In this document: positions 1 through 8,214 of the stretch, in pieces
Layout: every line of letters starts with the position of its first letter
Numbering within the stretch: the first letter of the stretch is position 1
From: Bacteroidota bacterium
Lineage (GTDB): Bacteria > Bacteroidota > Bacteroidia > Bacteroidales > UBA5342
Length of the DNA: 51,118 nucleotides
NCBI GenBank assembly: GCA_003249935.1
Contig: QKHT01000038.1
Coordinates: 1 to 51,118 of the forward strand
Direction of reading: 5' to 3'
Program-made: the position numbers and the translations under genes
The notes under the pieces: generated by a model
What the model was told of the DNA's origin: nothing
Databases searched by the model: none
The model's input: the letters and a program-made list of their open reading frames with translations, nothing else

Positions 1-3000
1 CCTTAATGTTCCTAACACTGCGAAAACACTTGTGTTCTCGTTTGTAGGTATGAATAGTCAGGATGTAGACATTACCGGAAAATCAACAGTAACAGTTTCC
101 ATGAAGAGTTCGGCCACCGAAATGGATGAAGTGGTTGTAACTGCATTGGGGATTCGAAGAAGTGAAAAGGCCTTAGGGTATTCAACTCAAAGTATTAAAG
201 GTGATGAATTGGTTAAAGCACCAGAGCAGAATTTAGTAAATTCCTTAGGCGGAAGAATCTCTGGAGTTCAGGTTACGAATAGTTCTGGTGCAGTGGGATC
301 ATCATCTCGTATGATTTTGCGAGGTGCAAGTTCTATTTACGGAGACAATCAACCTTTGTTTGTAGTAGATGGAGTTCCAATTTCTAATTCTAATGATGGA
401 ACAGCAGGTACTTCCGGCGGGTTTGACACCCCGAATGGTGTCGCGGATATTAATCCCAATGATATTGAATCAATTGAAGTACTGAAAGGGCCAAATGCAT
501 CAGCACTTTATGGTATAAGAGCATCAAATGGGGTGGTTGTTATTACGACAAAAAAAGGAAAAACCAATAAAACAATTGGTGTTGAATTTACTTCAAGTCT
601 AACATTCGAGAATCCATTGGTTTTACCAAGTTTCCAAAATTCTTATGGACAAGGGCCGAATAAGGATTTTTTTGATTATGGTAATGGAACTAGTGGAGAT
701 GGTGGTGTTGATGAAAGTTGGGGGCCTCCTTTAGATCGAGGTCTTAAATTTATGCAGTTTAATTCGTATATTAATAATCCAACCAATCCGCAACCTGAGC
801 CATGGGTGTCTCATCCAGATAATGTTAAAAATTTCTATGAAACTGGTGTCACTTCAAAGAATGATATATCACTTTCAGGAGGGGATGACAAAACGTCATT
901 TCGTTTGGGCTTTGGATATTCTAAACAAAAGGGAATGGTTCCTTTTACTGATTTTAAGAAATCCAATGTGAATGTAAATGGAAGTCACAAATTCACGAAA
1001 AAATTAAGCTCAAATTTTAGCGTTAAATACAATAAATCTGAAAGTGATAATTTGCCATCGGGAGGATATGATGGTGCAAATGTTGTACAGCAAACTATTT
1101 GGTCTGGTAGAAATGTGGATATTGCTTCATTAAAAGATTGGCGAAATTTGCCAAAGGTGCTTCCTGGAGGAACTTATGGTGCAGGATCATTACCAATAAA
1201 CTGGAACACTGCATTTCAGAATAATCCCTATTGGCAGTTGGAAACTAATAAAAATTCATTTGTCAGAGATCGAATTATAGGCAATTTTGGTATCAACTTG
1301 GATATAACAAGTTGGTTGAACTTGACAGCTAATGTGGGATTAGATGAGTATAATACTAAAACTTCCACGAGATTTGCCAAAGGAAGTGCTGGTGATGCTC
1401 CTACTTATGCTTTATATAATGGTAATAGAGATGGTTCAGATGGTTATTATGATGAATCTCTAAACGGATTTTATGAAACTAATATGGATATGATGCTGGG
1501 ATTTAGAAAGAATATAGGTACTCATTTCAAAACTTCTTTCAATATTGGCGGAAATAGAATGTATCAAAAGACTTCATTTGACTTTCGTGCTATCCAATTA
1601 GAATTGCCAGATTTATATAATTTAGGAAATATTAAAGCAGGAACTTCATTGTTTAATAGAAATAGACACGGTGAGCAAGCGATAAATAGTATTTTCGGCT
1701 CAGGAGAAATTTCGTACAATGAATATTTATTTTTAAATATTACAGGTAGAAATGATTGGGCAAGTGTATTACCAGTAGATAATAACTCATTCTTTTATCC
1801 CTCTGTTACATTAAGTGCGGTTCTTTCAGATCTTTTAGATTTAAAATCAAGTAAGATAGATCTATTAAAGGTTAGGGCAGGCTGGGCAGAAGTTGGTGGA
1901 TTCGGACCATTGTCTCCATCGGATATTTTACCAGTATATTCATTGTCTTCACTGCCTTGGAATGGTAATACATTTGCAAGTTATCCTACGACATTAAACA
2001 ATTCCAAACTGAAGACACAAACCACAACAGGGTTAGAAGGAGGGATGCAGCTGGCAATGTTTAGAAACAAATTGCGTTTGGACGTTACTGGTTATGATCA
2101 GACAAGTAAAGATTTGGTGTTACCAGTACAAGTTACTCGTGCTTCTGGTGTATTTAAGGTCTGGGATAATGTAGGAGAGTTGAGAAATCGTGGAGTTGAA
2201 ATCCATTTAGGGAGCACGATATATGAAGACAAACGAAATGATTTTGCCGTCGATGTAGATATAAATTTTGCAAAAAATCATAACGAAGTAATTAAGGCAG
2301 GAAAAGATGATACAAACAATGATGAAGCATTGGTAATCGGGGGACAATGGAATATGGATTTGCAAGTTCGTGAAGGCTATTCGTACGGAGTAATATATGG
2401 TTCTTCGTTGGCTCGCAATAAAAATGGAGATGTTATTTATAAAAATGGTCTACCTCAAGTTGGAGAGCAAAAGGTATTGGGTGATATTGAACCTGATTGG
2501 ACTGGTGGTGTAAATTTGTCTGTTAGATATAAAGGGTTTTCTATTGGAACATTGTTTGATGCAAAAATAGGGGGTAATGTTTATTCTATGACAAATGCGT
2601 GGGGACAATATTCTGGAATTCTGAAGGAAACGCTTGTTGGGCGTGAAACTGGAGTTGTAGGTCAGGGAGTGATGCTTGATGAAAATGGGAATTATGTGCC
2701 GAATAATGTTGTAGTAAGTGCTGAAAATTTCAATCATAACACCTATGGAAGTGAAATCGTAGAAACATCGGTTTTTGATGCTTCTTATGTTAAATTCCGA
2801 CAATTATCTATCGGGTATAATCTTCCGAATTCTTGGTGCTCTGCAATTGGTTTAAGTAATATAAATGTGGCGTTTATTGGTAGGAATCTTGCTATTTTGT
2901 ATAAAAAAGCTCCACATATTGATCCGGAAACCGGGTTTAGTAATGATAACGGGAGCCAAGGGATGGAGTTTGGGCAATTACCGTCATCTAGGAGCCTAGG

Positions 3001-3025
3001 GTTTAGTTTAAATGTTAAATTTTAA
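1..3025 (+). CDS. SusC/RagA-family TonB-linked outer-membrane transporter (5' truncated by window edge)
   Basis: This is the outer-membrane beta-barrel that imports oligosaccharides or peptides with energy from TonB, acting as a pair with the SusD-like lipoprotein just downstream. The frame is open to the left edge (base 2 reads LNVPNTAKTL), so the true start, signal peptide and part of the carboxypeptidase-D-like domain lie outside the window. Visible in order are the SusC signature VVVTALGIRRSEKALGYS, the plug domain with LRGASSIYGDNQPLFVVDG and IESIEVLKGPNASALYG, then about 800 residues of barrel ending in a typical aromatic C-terminus (SLNVKF). About 1,007 residues are visible, close to the usual SusC length. 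It is the first visible gene of a four-gene operon. The substrate cannot be read from the sequence because no glycoside hydrolase is in view. Confidence 0.95.
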   Translation, partial: LNVPNTAKTLVFSFVGMNSQDVDITGKSTVTVSMKSSATEMDEVVVTALGIRRSEKALGYSTQSIKGDELVKAPEQNLVNSLGGRISGVQVTNSSGAVGSSSRMILRGASSIYGDNQPLFVVDGVPISNSNDGTAGTSGGFDTPNGVADINPNDIESIEVLKGPNASALYGIRASNGVVVITTKKGKTNKTIGVEFTSSLTFENPLVLPSFQNSYGQGPNKDFFDYGNGTSGDGGVDESWGPPLDRGLKFMQFNSYINNPTNPQPEPWVSHPDNVKNFYETGVTSKNDISLSGGDDKTSFRLGFGYSKQKGMVPFTDFKKSNVNVNGSHKFTKKLSSNFSVKYNKSESDNLPSGGYDGANVVQQTIWSGRNVDIASLKDWRNLPKVLPGGTYGAGSLPINWNTAFQNNPYWQLETNKNSFVRDRIIGNFGINLDITSWLNLTANVGLDEYNTKTSTRFAKGSAGDAPTYALYNGNRDGSDGYYDESLNGFYETNMDMMLGFRKNIGTHFKTSFNIGGNRMYQKTSFDFRAIQLELPDLYNLGNIKAGTSLFNRNRHGEQAINSIFGSGEISYNEYLFLNITGRNDWASVLPVDNNSFFYPSVTLSAVLSDLLDLKSSKIDLLKVRAGWAEVGGFGPLSPSDILPVYSLSSLPWNGNTFASYPTTLNNSKLKTQTTTGLEGGMQLAMFRNKLRLDVTGYDQTSKDLVLPVQVTRASGVFKVWDNVGELRNRGVEIHLGSTIYEDKRNDFAVDVDINFAKNHNEVIKAGKDDTNNDEALVIGGQWNMDLQVREGYSYGVIYGSSLARNKNGDVIYKNGLPQVGEQKVLGDIEPDWTGGVNLSVRYKGFSIGTLFDAKIGGNVYSMTNAWGQYSGILKETLVGRETGVVGQGVMLDENGNYVPNNVVVSAENFNHNTYGSEIVETSVFDASYVKFRQLSIGYNLPNSWCSAIGLSNINVAFIGRNLAILYKKAPHIDPETGFSNDNGSQGMEFGQLPSSRSLGFSLNVKF

Positions 3026-3037
3026 AAGGAAATTAAT

Positions 3038-4474
3038 ATGAAAAATGTAAGATATATCATGCTACTCTTTGTTGCAGCATTACTTTTTGTGCGATGCGAT
3101 AATAGTTTTGAAGATATAAATAAGAATATTGATGATCCAATTAGCGTGCCTTCAAGTATGATAATAGGAACTATTGTAAGGGATGCTGTGAATGAACTAT
3201 ATTCAACCTTTAATGGGAGTGAAATCGGTGAAACATGGAGTCAACACATTTCCCTCATTCAATATAATGATCCAGAACGATATAAACCTCGTGTAACTTC
3301 AATGGATGGGGTTTGGAATCGATTATATACATGTGCTTCGAATGCGAATCAAATGTATTCTTTGGCTCTGGTTGAAGGAAATAAGACTAATCAGGGAGTA
3401 GCACTTTTATTAAAAGCATATTGCTTTTCTATATTAACTGATTTGTATGGTGACATTCCATTTAATGAGGCACTTAAAGGACCTAGTGATGGAAATTTTA
3501 CACCTGTTTATGATTCTCAGGAAAAAGTATATGAGGGCTTGTTAAGCATGATTGAGGAGTCAATTGTCTTACTTAAAGATGGATCTGGGGAAATTGATGG
3601 TAGTATGGATATTTTATATTCGGGAAATAAATCGAGATGGTTAAAGTTTGCGTATTCATTTAAGTTTAGAGCTTTGATGCGAATTTCCCAAAAAAAGGAT
3701 GTAAGTGCAAGTTTGCAAGCATTAATTGACAGTAAAGAATTGTTTTCATCAAATGATGAGGAGGCGAAAGTAGTTTTTTTATCAGTTTCTCCTGAAGCGA
3801 ATCCAATTTTTGAAAATGTAGTCGCAGGTGCTAGAAATGAGTTTAAGATGGCTGCTACATTTATTGATGCACTTAAAAGTACGGATGACCCTAGGTTAAC
3901 AATCATGGCTCAGGAGGCAAAAAATGGTGGTTATGTTGGAAAACCAAGTGGTTATGAAGAGTCTCCATTACCTAATTTTGGTTATGATGATGTGTCCCCA
4001 ATTGGTAAAAAGTATTTAGAGCCAACTGCACCGGGATATTTTCTATCTTATTCTGAATTGTTGTTTTTGCAGGCCGAAGCAGCAAAAAGAGGGCTAATTG
4101 CGGGTGGCGATGAACGTGCTAAAAGTTATTATGAATTGGCAATTATGAATTCGTTGACTGAAAATGGCGTAGCATTAAGTTACAATAAATTTATAGCTCA
4201 TCCAAAAGTCTCGTACCAATCTGCAAATGCACTTGAATTAATAGGAACTCAAAAGTGGATTGTATTGTTCTGTCAGGGATTTGAATCTTGGACAGAATGG
4301 CGTCGTACTGGCTTTCCAGTTTTGACACCGGCCGCACAAGGTTATATTAATGTAATACCAAGTCGTTTAAAATACGAATCCACTGAAGTTTCTGTTAATG
4401 GCATTAATTACAAAGCTGCTATCAAAAGGCAAGGTCCAGATGAATTAAATACCAAAATTTGGTGGATGAAGTAA
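3038..4474 (+). CDS. SusD/RagB-family nutrient-binding lipoprotein
   Basis: This surface lipoprotein caps the SusC barrel and binds the substrate. The N-terminus is a lipoprotein signal: a hydrophobic stretch after MKNVRYIM ends at a Cys near residue 21 (LFVRCDNS). The mature start SFEDINKNIDDP and the alpha-helical TPR-like body (for example LLKAYCFSILTDLYGDIPF and the C-terminal WTEWRRTGFP) match the SusD-like_2 branch. Its 478 residues are normal for the family. It lies 12 nt after the SusC stop, so it is almost certainly co-transcribed. Family assignment is firm; ligand specificity is unknown. Confidence 0.93.
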   Translation: MKNVRYIMLLFVAALLFVRCDNSFEDINKNIDDPISVPSSMIIGTIVRDAVNELYSTFNGSEIGETWSQHISLIQYNDPERYKPRVTSMDGVWNRLYTCASNANQMYSLALVEGNKTNQGVALLLKAYCFSILTDLYGDIPFNEALKGPSDGNFTPVYDSQEKVYEGLLSMIEESIVLLKDGSGEIDGSMDILYSGNKSRWLKFAYSFKFRALMRISQKKDVSASLQALIDSKELFSSNDEEAKVVFLSVSPEANPIFENVVAGARNEFKMAATFIDALKSTDDPRLTIMAQEAKNGGYVGKPSGYEESPLPNFGYDDVSPIGKKYLEPTAPGYFLSYSELLFLQAEAAKRGLIAGGDERAKSYYELAIMNSLTENGVALSYNKFIAHPKVSYQSANALELIGTQKWIVLFCQGFESWTEWRRTGFPVLTPAAQGYINVIPSRLKYESTEVSVNGINYKAAIKRQGPDELNTKIWWMK

Positions 4475-4495
4475 GTAATCTTTAAAATTATAAAA

Positions 4496-5551
4496 ATGAA
4501 AATAGCACATATATTCACTCTGGTTGCGTTGTCCATGATTGGGTTTCAATCATGTGATGACAACGATACAATTGTTACAAGTAAAGAAGGTGGATTGATA
4601 GAAATTAAAAATCCATCCATAAATTATGTCGTAGGGAATCCTGGCCCCTACACTAGTAGTGTTAGGGTATATCAAGGAGCGGTCAAAACTACTAAGTTGG
4701 AAATCTACAAGACCTTTAACACAATCGTTTCGGATACAACAAAGGTTGATAAACAAATTCTTGATACTATTCCATATTTGCAAGTCACACCAAAAAAAAT
4801 TCTTGATACAATTTATGTTAATTCTGATAGATTTAAAATTATTATAGACACGGTCGTTAAGGTTGATTCTGCTTTTCTTAAGCCAGTTAAATCCAATACA
4901 GTTTTATTTAAAACTATTGATTTAGCTGCTGCAACTGATCAAAACAGTATTCAAAGCTTTAACTTTACTTTTGACGAATTAAAAAAGGACTTAAAGGTTG
5001 AAGGTAAAGATCTTCCGGTTCTTGATGGCGATTACAGAATTGGTGACAATTGGGAACTTAGTTATAAATCGTTTGTTAATGATGGGCGTACGGTGTTTCA
5101 AAATACTCCAACCAAAGTTACTGTGGCTACCAGGTATGCTGGTAAATACAGATTAGTAAAGGGTTATTATTATCGAATCGGTGTTTTGACTGATCAAGGT
5201 TCGTATTGGCCAGAGTTTACTCTGATTGAATCTATAGATGCTAAAACATATAAAATGAATGGGTTAGCTGCATGGCCTGAGAACAAACTATTTTTTCAAA
5301 TTGATGGTGCGGGTAAAATTTCATACCCTGCAACATGGGATGGGGCATCACAACTTCTTAATTCACAACCTTTAATTACTGTTGAAACAAATCCGGTTGA
5401 TATGAAGGAAGTTAAGGATTTACCGAATGTCAATATGGTAATTAAAGACGATGTAAATGGCAAGGATCAGCTTATAATGGCCTTTGGATATTATACAGCG
5501 GGTTCCGGGCCAAGAACTTTCTATCAGGTAATGGAGAAAATTGTCGAATAA
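4496..5551 (+). CDS. SusCD-associated lipoprotein, SusE-like position, unknown fold
   Basis: I do not recognise a named family with confidence. The N-terminus is a lipoprotein signal ending at a Cys near residue 20 (GFQSCDDND), so the product is probably anchored in the outer membrane and surface exposed. Residues 70-125 hold a run of Asp-Thr motifs (SDTTKVD, ILDTIPYL, ILDTIYVNS, IIDTVVKVDSAF) that look like a degenerate short repeat. The C-terminal half is rich in aromatics (KGYYYRIGVL, GSYWPEF, AWPENKLFFQID), as in glycan-binding surface proteins. Its place directly after SusD, in the same operon, suggests an accessory glycan-binding role like SusE/SusF; that role is inference from context. 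Confidence 0.7.
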   Translation: MKIAHIFTLVALSMIGFQSCDDNDTIVTSKEGGLIEIKNPSINYVVGNPGPYTSSVRVYQGAVKTTKLEIYKTFNTIVSDTTKVDKQILDTIPYLQVTPKKILDTIYVNSDRFKIIIDTVVKVDSAFLKPVKSNTVLFKTIDLAAATDQNSIQSFNFTFDELKKDLKVEGKDLPVLDGDYRIGDNWELSYKSFVNDGRTVFQNTPTKVTVATRYAGKYRLVKGYYYRIGVLTDQGSYWPEFTLIESIDAKTYKMNGLAAWPENKLFFQIDGAGKISYPATWDGASQLLNSQPLITVETNPVDMKEVKDLPNVNMVIKDDVNGKDQLIMAFGYYTAGSGPRTFYQVMEKIVE

Positions 5552-5569
5552 TTTTTTAAAATTTATATT

Positions 5570-6892
5570 ATGAAATTAAATATAAAAGCAAAACACGCTT
5601 CTTTAACACTTTTGGCATTATTAATGGCCTTTATTGTTAGTTGCGATATGGAAGACAATACGGGTTATAGTACGTTAAAGATAACAACACCAACGATTTC
5701 CATAACTCCTATGTCCGCCGACACTATTAGTCTCGTTGAAACGGATTCTGTTTTTGAATACACAGTTACATTAAGTGTTGCTCAATCTGTAGATATAAAA
5801 TTAAACGTGTCCCAAATTGCAGGCACAGCTTCAACTGATGACTATGAAATGTCTCCTACAATTGATTTTCCAGCAGGTAGTACATCAGCCAAATTTAAAA
5901 TTAAAATAAAAAATGATGATTTGTCTGAAAGTACTGAGACTTTGACTATACAGATTGGAGATACTCAATTGGCAAATGCAAGCATGGTTCCGGTGAAGTA
6001 CACCTTTAAATTGTTAAATTCAACTTCAGATGATTTAGTAATGAATTTATCATGGACCACAGATGTGAAAGATGCCATTGGATTGGATTTAGCCCCTGAT
6101 CAAGTTGTTGACTTAAGGCTTTTACTTGTAAATTCATTGGGAACAGTAGTTGAAACTGCTAATGGTACTTCATTTGAATCCTTAATCTTAAGTGCTTCAA
6201 AGTATCCTGATGGAGAATATCTCATTGGGGCAGATATTTTTGAAACAATCAATGCTGGTGAATTCAACAAATTAGTTAATCTTTCATTAAACTTGGAGTT
6301 TAATCAGGCAGGTAAAATAAACAAAAGCACTTTCGATTTTCCTTCTGTCATGACTAATGAGTTTTCGTGTGATGCTTACCGTACTTATATGGGTAAATTG
6401 ACTAAAACTGGTACCAACTTTGAGTTTACAAAAGAAATCTCCTTTCTTAAACCGTCCTCAGTAAAGTGGTATGGAAAAGATGCGACTTATAAAAGCGAAG
6501 TAGAAGTTGTTACTGGTTGCGATTTGCTCCTAACAGGTTTAGGTTTTGGTTGGATGTTAGATTGGTGGGGTGAAACCATCGTTGATGGGGGCACATTAAA
6601 ATACACAGTTGATGGTGATGGAAAGGTAACTATCCCTCTTCAGGACTATTGTACCACTACATATAAGGGAAAAGAGCAACCCATTTACAAAATATCTGGT
6701 TCCGGAACTATTGATAAGTCTGGAACTTTTCCTGTAATGAATTTAAAATATGATTTTATTCAGGATGGCAATAGTATTGGTAAAATAGCAAAAGAATACG
6801 ATTGGTTGACCGACTATTTTGAAGCTTCCTTGTCATTAGATTCGATACAAGATAAAACTGTTGTTTTACGCATACCAAGATTTAAGAAATAA
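5570..6892 (+). CDS. Lipoprotein with N-terminal Calx-beta-like domain, SusF-like position
   Basis: This is the last gene of the SusCD operon. It begins with a lipoprotein signal (Cys near residue 26, FIVSCDMEDN). Residues 40-145 resemble a Calx-beta/immunoglobulin-like domain: the segments GTASTDDYEM, IDFPAGSTSAKFKIKI and LSESTETLTIQI are the usual strand and calcium-loop pattern. The remaining ~290 residues are beta-rich with aromatic patches (GFGWMLDWWGE) and no recognised catalytic motif. The C-terminal part is organised like the preceding lipoprotein, in keeping with a pair of accessory glycan-binding proteins. It is followed by a strong terminator at 6911. The lipoprotein call is firm; the glycan-binding role is inferred. 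Confidence 0.72.
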   Translation: MKLNIKAKHASLTLLALLMAFIVSCDMEDNTGYSTLKITTPTISITPMSADTISLVETDSVFEYTVTLSVAQSVDIKLNVSQIAGTASTDDYEMSPTIDFPAGSTSAKFKIKIKNDDLSESTETLTIQIGDTQLANASMVPVKYTFKLLNSTSDDLVMNLSWTTDVKDAIGLDLAPDQVVDLRLLLVNSLGTVVETANGTSFESLILSASKYPDGEYLIGADIFETINAGEFNKLVNLSLNLEFNQAGKINKSTFDFPSVMTNEFSCDAYRTYMGKLTKTGTNFEFTKEISFLKPSSVKWYGKDATYKSEVEVVTGCDLLLTGLGFGWMLDWWGETIVDGGTLKYTVDGDGKVTIPLQDYCTTTYKGKEQPIYKISGSGTIDKSGTFPVMNLKYDFIQDGNSIGKIAKEYDWLTDYFEASLSLDSIQDKTVVLRIPRFKK

Positions 6893-6909
6893 ATTCTATT
6901 TCAAAAAAT

Positions 6910-6940
6910 AAAAGCCGCCTTAGGGCGGCTTTTTTATTTT
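6910..6940 (+). terminator. Rho-independent terminator of the SusCD operon
   Basis: A perfect stem AGCCGCC/GGCGGCT, extended by A-T pairs on both sides, carries a 4-nt loop and a T-rich tail. It lies 18 nt after the last lipoprotein stop and separates that operon from the EamA-like gene. Confidence 0.9.
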
Positions 6941-6972
6941 AAAGTGTAAATTCGAGATTCAATACAATTTAA

Positions 6973-7811
6973 ATGAAGGGAATTATTTATTTGTTGCTAG
7001 CCGAAATGTCTTTCGCCTTGTCGTCGGCTATTGGCAAGTATATTTTAATCGATAGCGATATATATGGTATTCAGATTACATTTTTAAGGTTTGCCTTTGG
7101 CTTCATCTTTGGATATTGGGGAATGAAGCATTCTGGAATTTCTTTTACACCGATTAAAAAATGGCCAATATTTCTTCGTGCAGTCTTTAATACGATATCG
7201 GCCATGTTGTTTTTTTATTCGCTGAAATTTACAACAGTGACCAACGCCAATATGCTGGGCAATAGTTATCCGATTTGGGTGGTTCTTTTTGCACCACTTT
7301 TTATACATGAGAAGTATAAAAAATCGAATATATTATTCCTTGTTGTGGCAATTGTTGGTGTATATTTAGTCATGAACCCCGATATTTTGGTCATGTAAAT
7401 AAAGGTGATTTGGTGGCTTTTATTTCCGGGATTACGTCCAGTGTTGCCGTGTTGTCATTAAGACAAGCGCGTAAAAATGATCGTTCGGAGCTGATTATTT
7501 TTTATCTGATGGGGACAGGGTTTGTAGTCAATGGTTTATTTATGCTTTTTTATTGGGCTCAGCCTACATTTACACAGTGGATATACCTTTGTATCTCTGC
7601 CATTTTGGGCTTGGCCGGTCAATGGTTTGTTACAGTTGGGTATAAGTATATTGAAGCATCAAAGGGAAGTCTTATTTCGACATCAAGGGTTTTGTTCGCA
7701 GGGAGTTTAGGTGTAATTTGGTTCAATGATCAAATAACTTTTACGTTCCTGCTCGGTACTTCGCTCATTTTGTCAGCCCAAATGTATATTCTCTATTCGA
7801 ACAAAAAATAA
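6973..7811 (+). pseudogene. DMT/EamA-family transporter disrupted by a frameshift
   Basis: Two adjacent frames together make one drug/metabolite exporter of about 280 residues, the family's normal size. Part one (6973-7398, 141 aa) carries the first EamA repeat with about five membrane segments and ends ...YLVMNPDILVM. Part two continues in the -1 frame without a gap (HVNKGDLVAFISG from about 7394) and carries the second EamA repeat to 7811. The family normally reads straight through this joint, so one base is missing, most likely near TTTTGGTCATG at 7386-7395. This could be a real inactivating mutation or a sequencing/assembly error. Part two has only a TTG start with no clear ribosome site, so independent translation is unlikely. 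There is no slippery heptamer to suggest programmed frameshifting. Confidence 0.8.
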
Positions 7812-7840
7812 AGGCTGCCTTTTACAGCAGCCTTTTTATT
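7809..7840. terminator. Bidirectional terminator between eamA-like and biotin carrier genes
   Basis: Stem AAGGCTGC/GCAGCCTT with an 8-nt loop is flanked by A's on the left and T's on the right. It sits between two convergent genes and can serve both strands. Confidence 0.85.
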
Positions 7841-7854
7841 TCAGTAATAAAAAT

Positions 7855-8187
7855 TTAGTCTTCAGCGTATTCTATCTCAACCAGAGTTGCAGCTTTAGGC
7901 ACTCTGTCGCCGATATTTACTGCAAACTTTTTTACGATACCATTGTATGGCATGGTAATGGTATTCACCATTTTCATGGCTTCAAATGTTAGCAAAGGTT
8001 GCCCCTCTTTAAGAACATCTCCTTCCTTGGCTAAAAATTCCAAGATAGTACCCGGTATGTACGAAAGTATTTTGGTTGGGTCTGGTTCTTCCCAAACCTT
8101 TCTGTTCTCGTACTTTTTGGTGTACTTTGTCATATATGTGGCGTAAAAAACCCTGAATGGTTTTAATTCGCTATTATCTATTGCCAT
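7855..8187 (-). CDS. Biotin carboxyl carrier protein of an acyl-CoA carboxylase/decarboxylase
   Basis: This small protein (110 aa) carries the biotin that shuttles carboxyl groups to the adjacent carboxyltransferase. The C-terminal 75 residues form a biotinyl/lipoyl domain with the biotinylation motif EAMKM (Lys72 from the chosen start) and the GDxVxxGQ turn (GDVLKEGQPL). The N-terminus (SELKPFRVFYATYMTKYTKK) is short; there is no Pro/Ala linker of the AccB type. I chose the ATG at 8187; the frame extends upstream only to a TTG at 8214, directly abutting the upstream stop. It is 27 nt after the carboxyltransferase and clearly in one operon. No biotin carboxylase is in the window, so either that gene is elsewhere or the complex is a decarboxylase. 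Confidence 0.85.
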   Translation of the reverse strand: MAIDNSELKPFRVFYATYMTKYTKKYENRKVWEEPDPTKILSYIPGTILEFLAKEGDVLKEGQPLLTFEAMKMVNTITMPYNGIVKKFAVNIGDRVPKAATLVEIEYAED

Positions 8188-8214
8188 ATATTTTTTTATT
8201 TTGTTATCGAACAA

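Noticed and set aside
7386-7412. Programmed ribosomal frameshift in the EamA gene
   Set aside because: No slippery heptamer, no downstream stem-loop, and this family is not known to use frameshifting.
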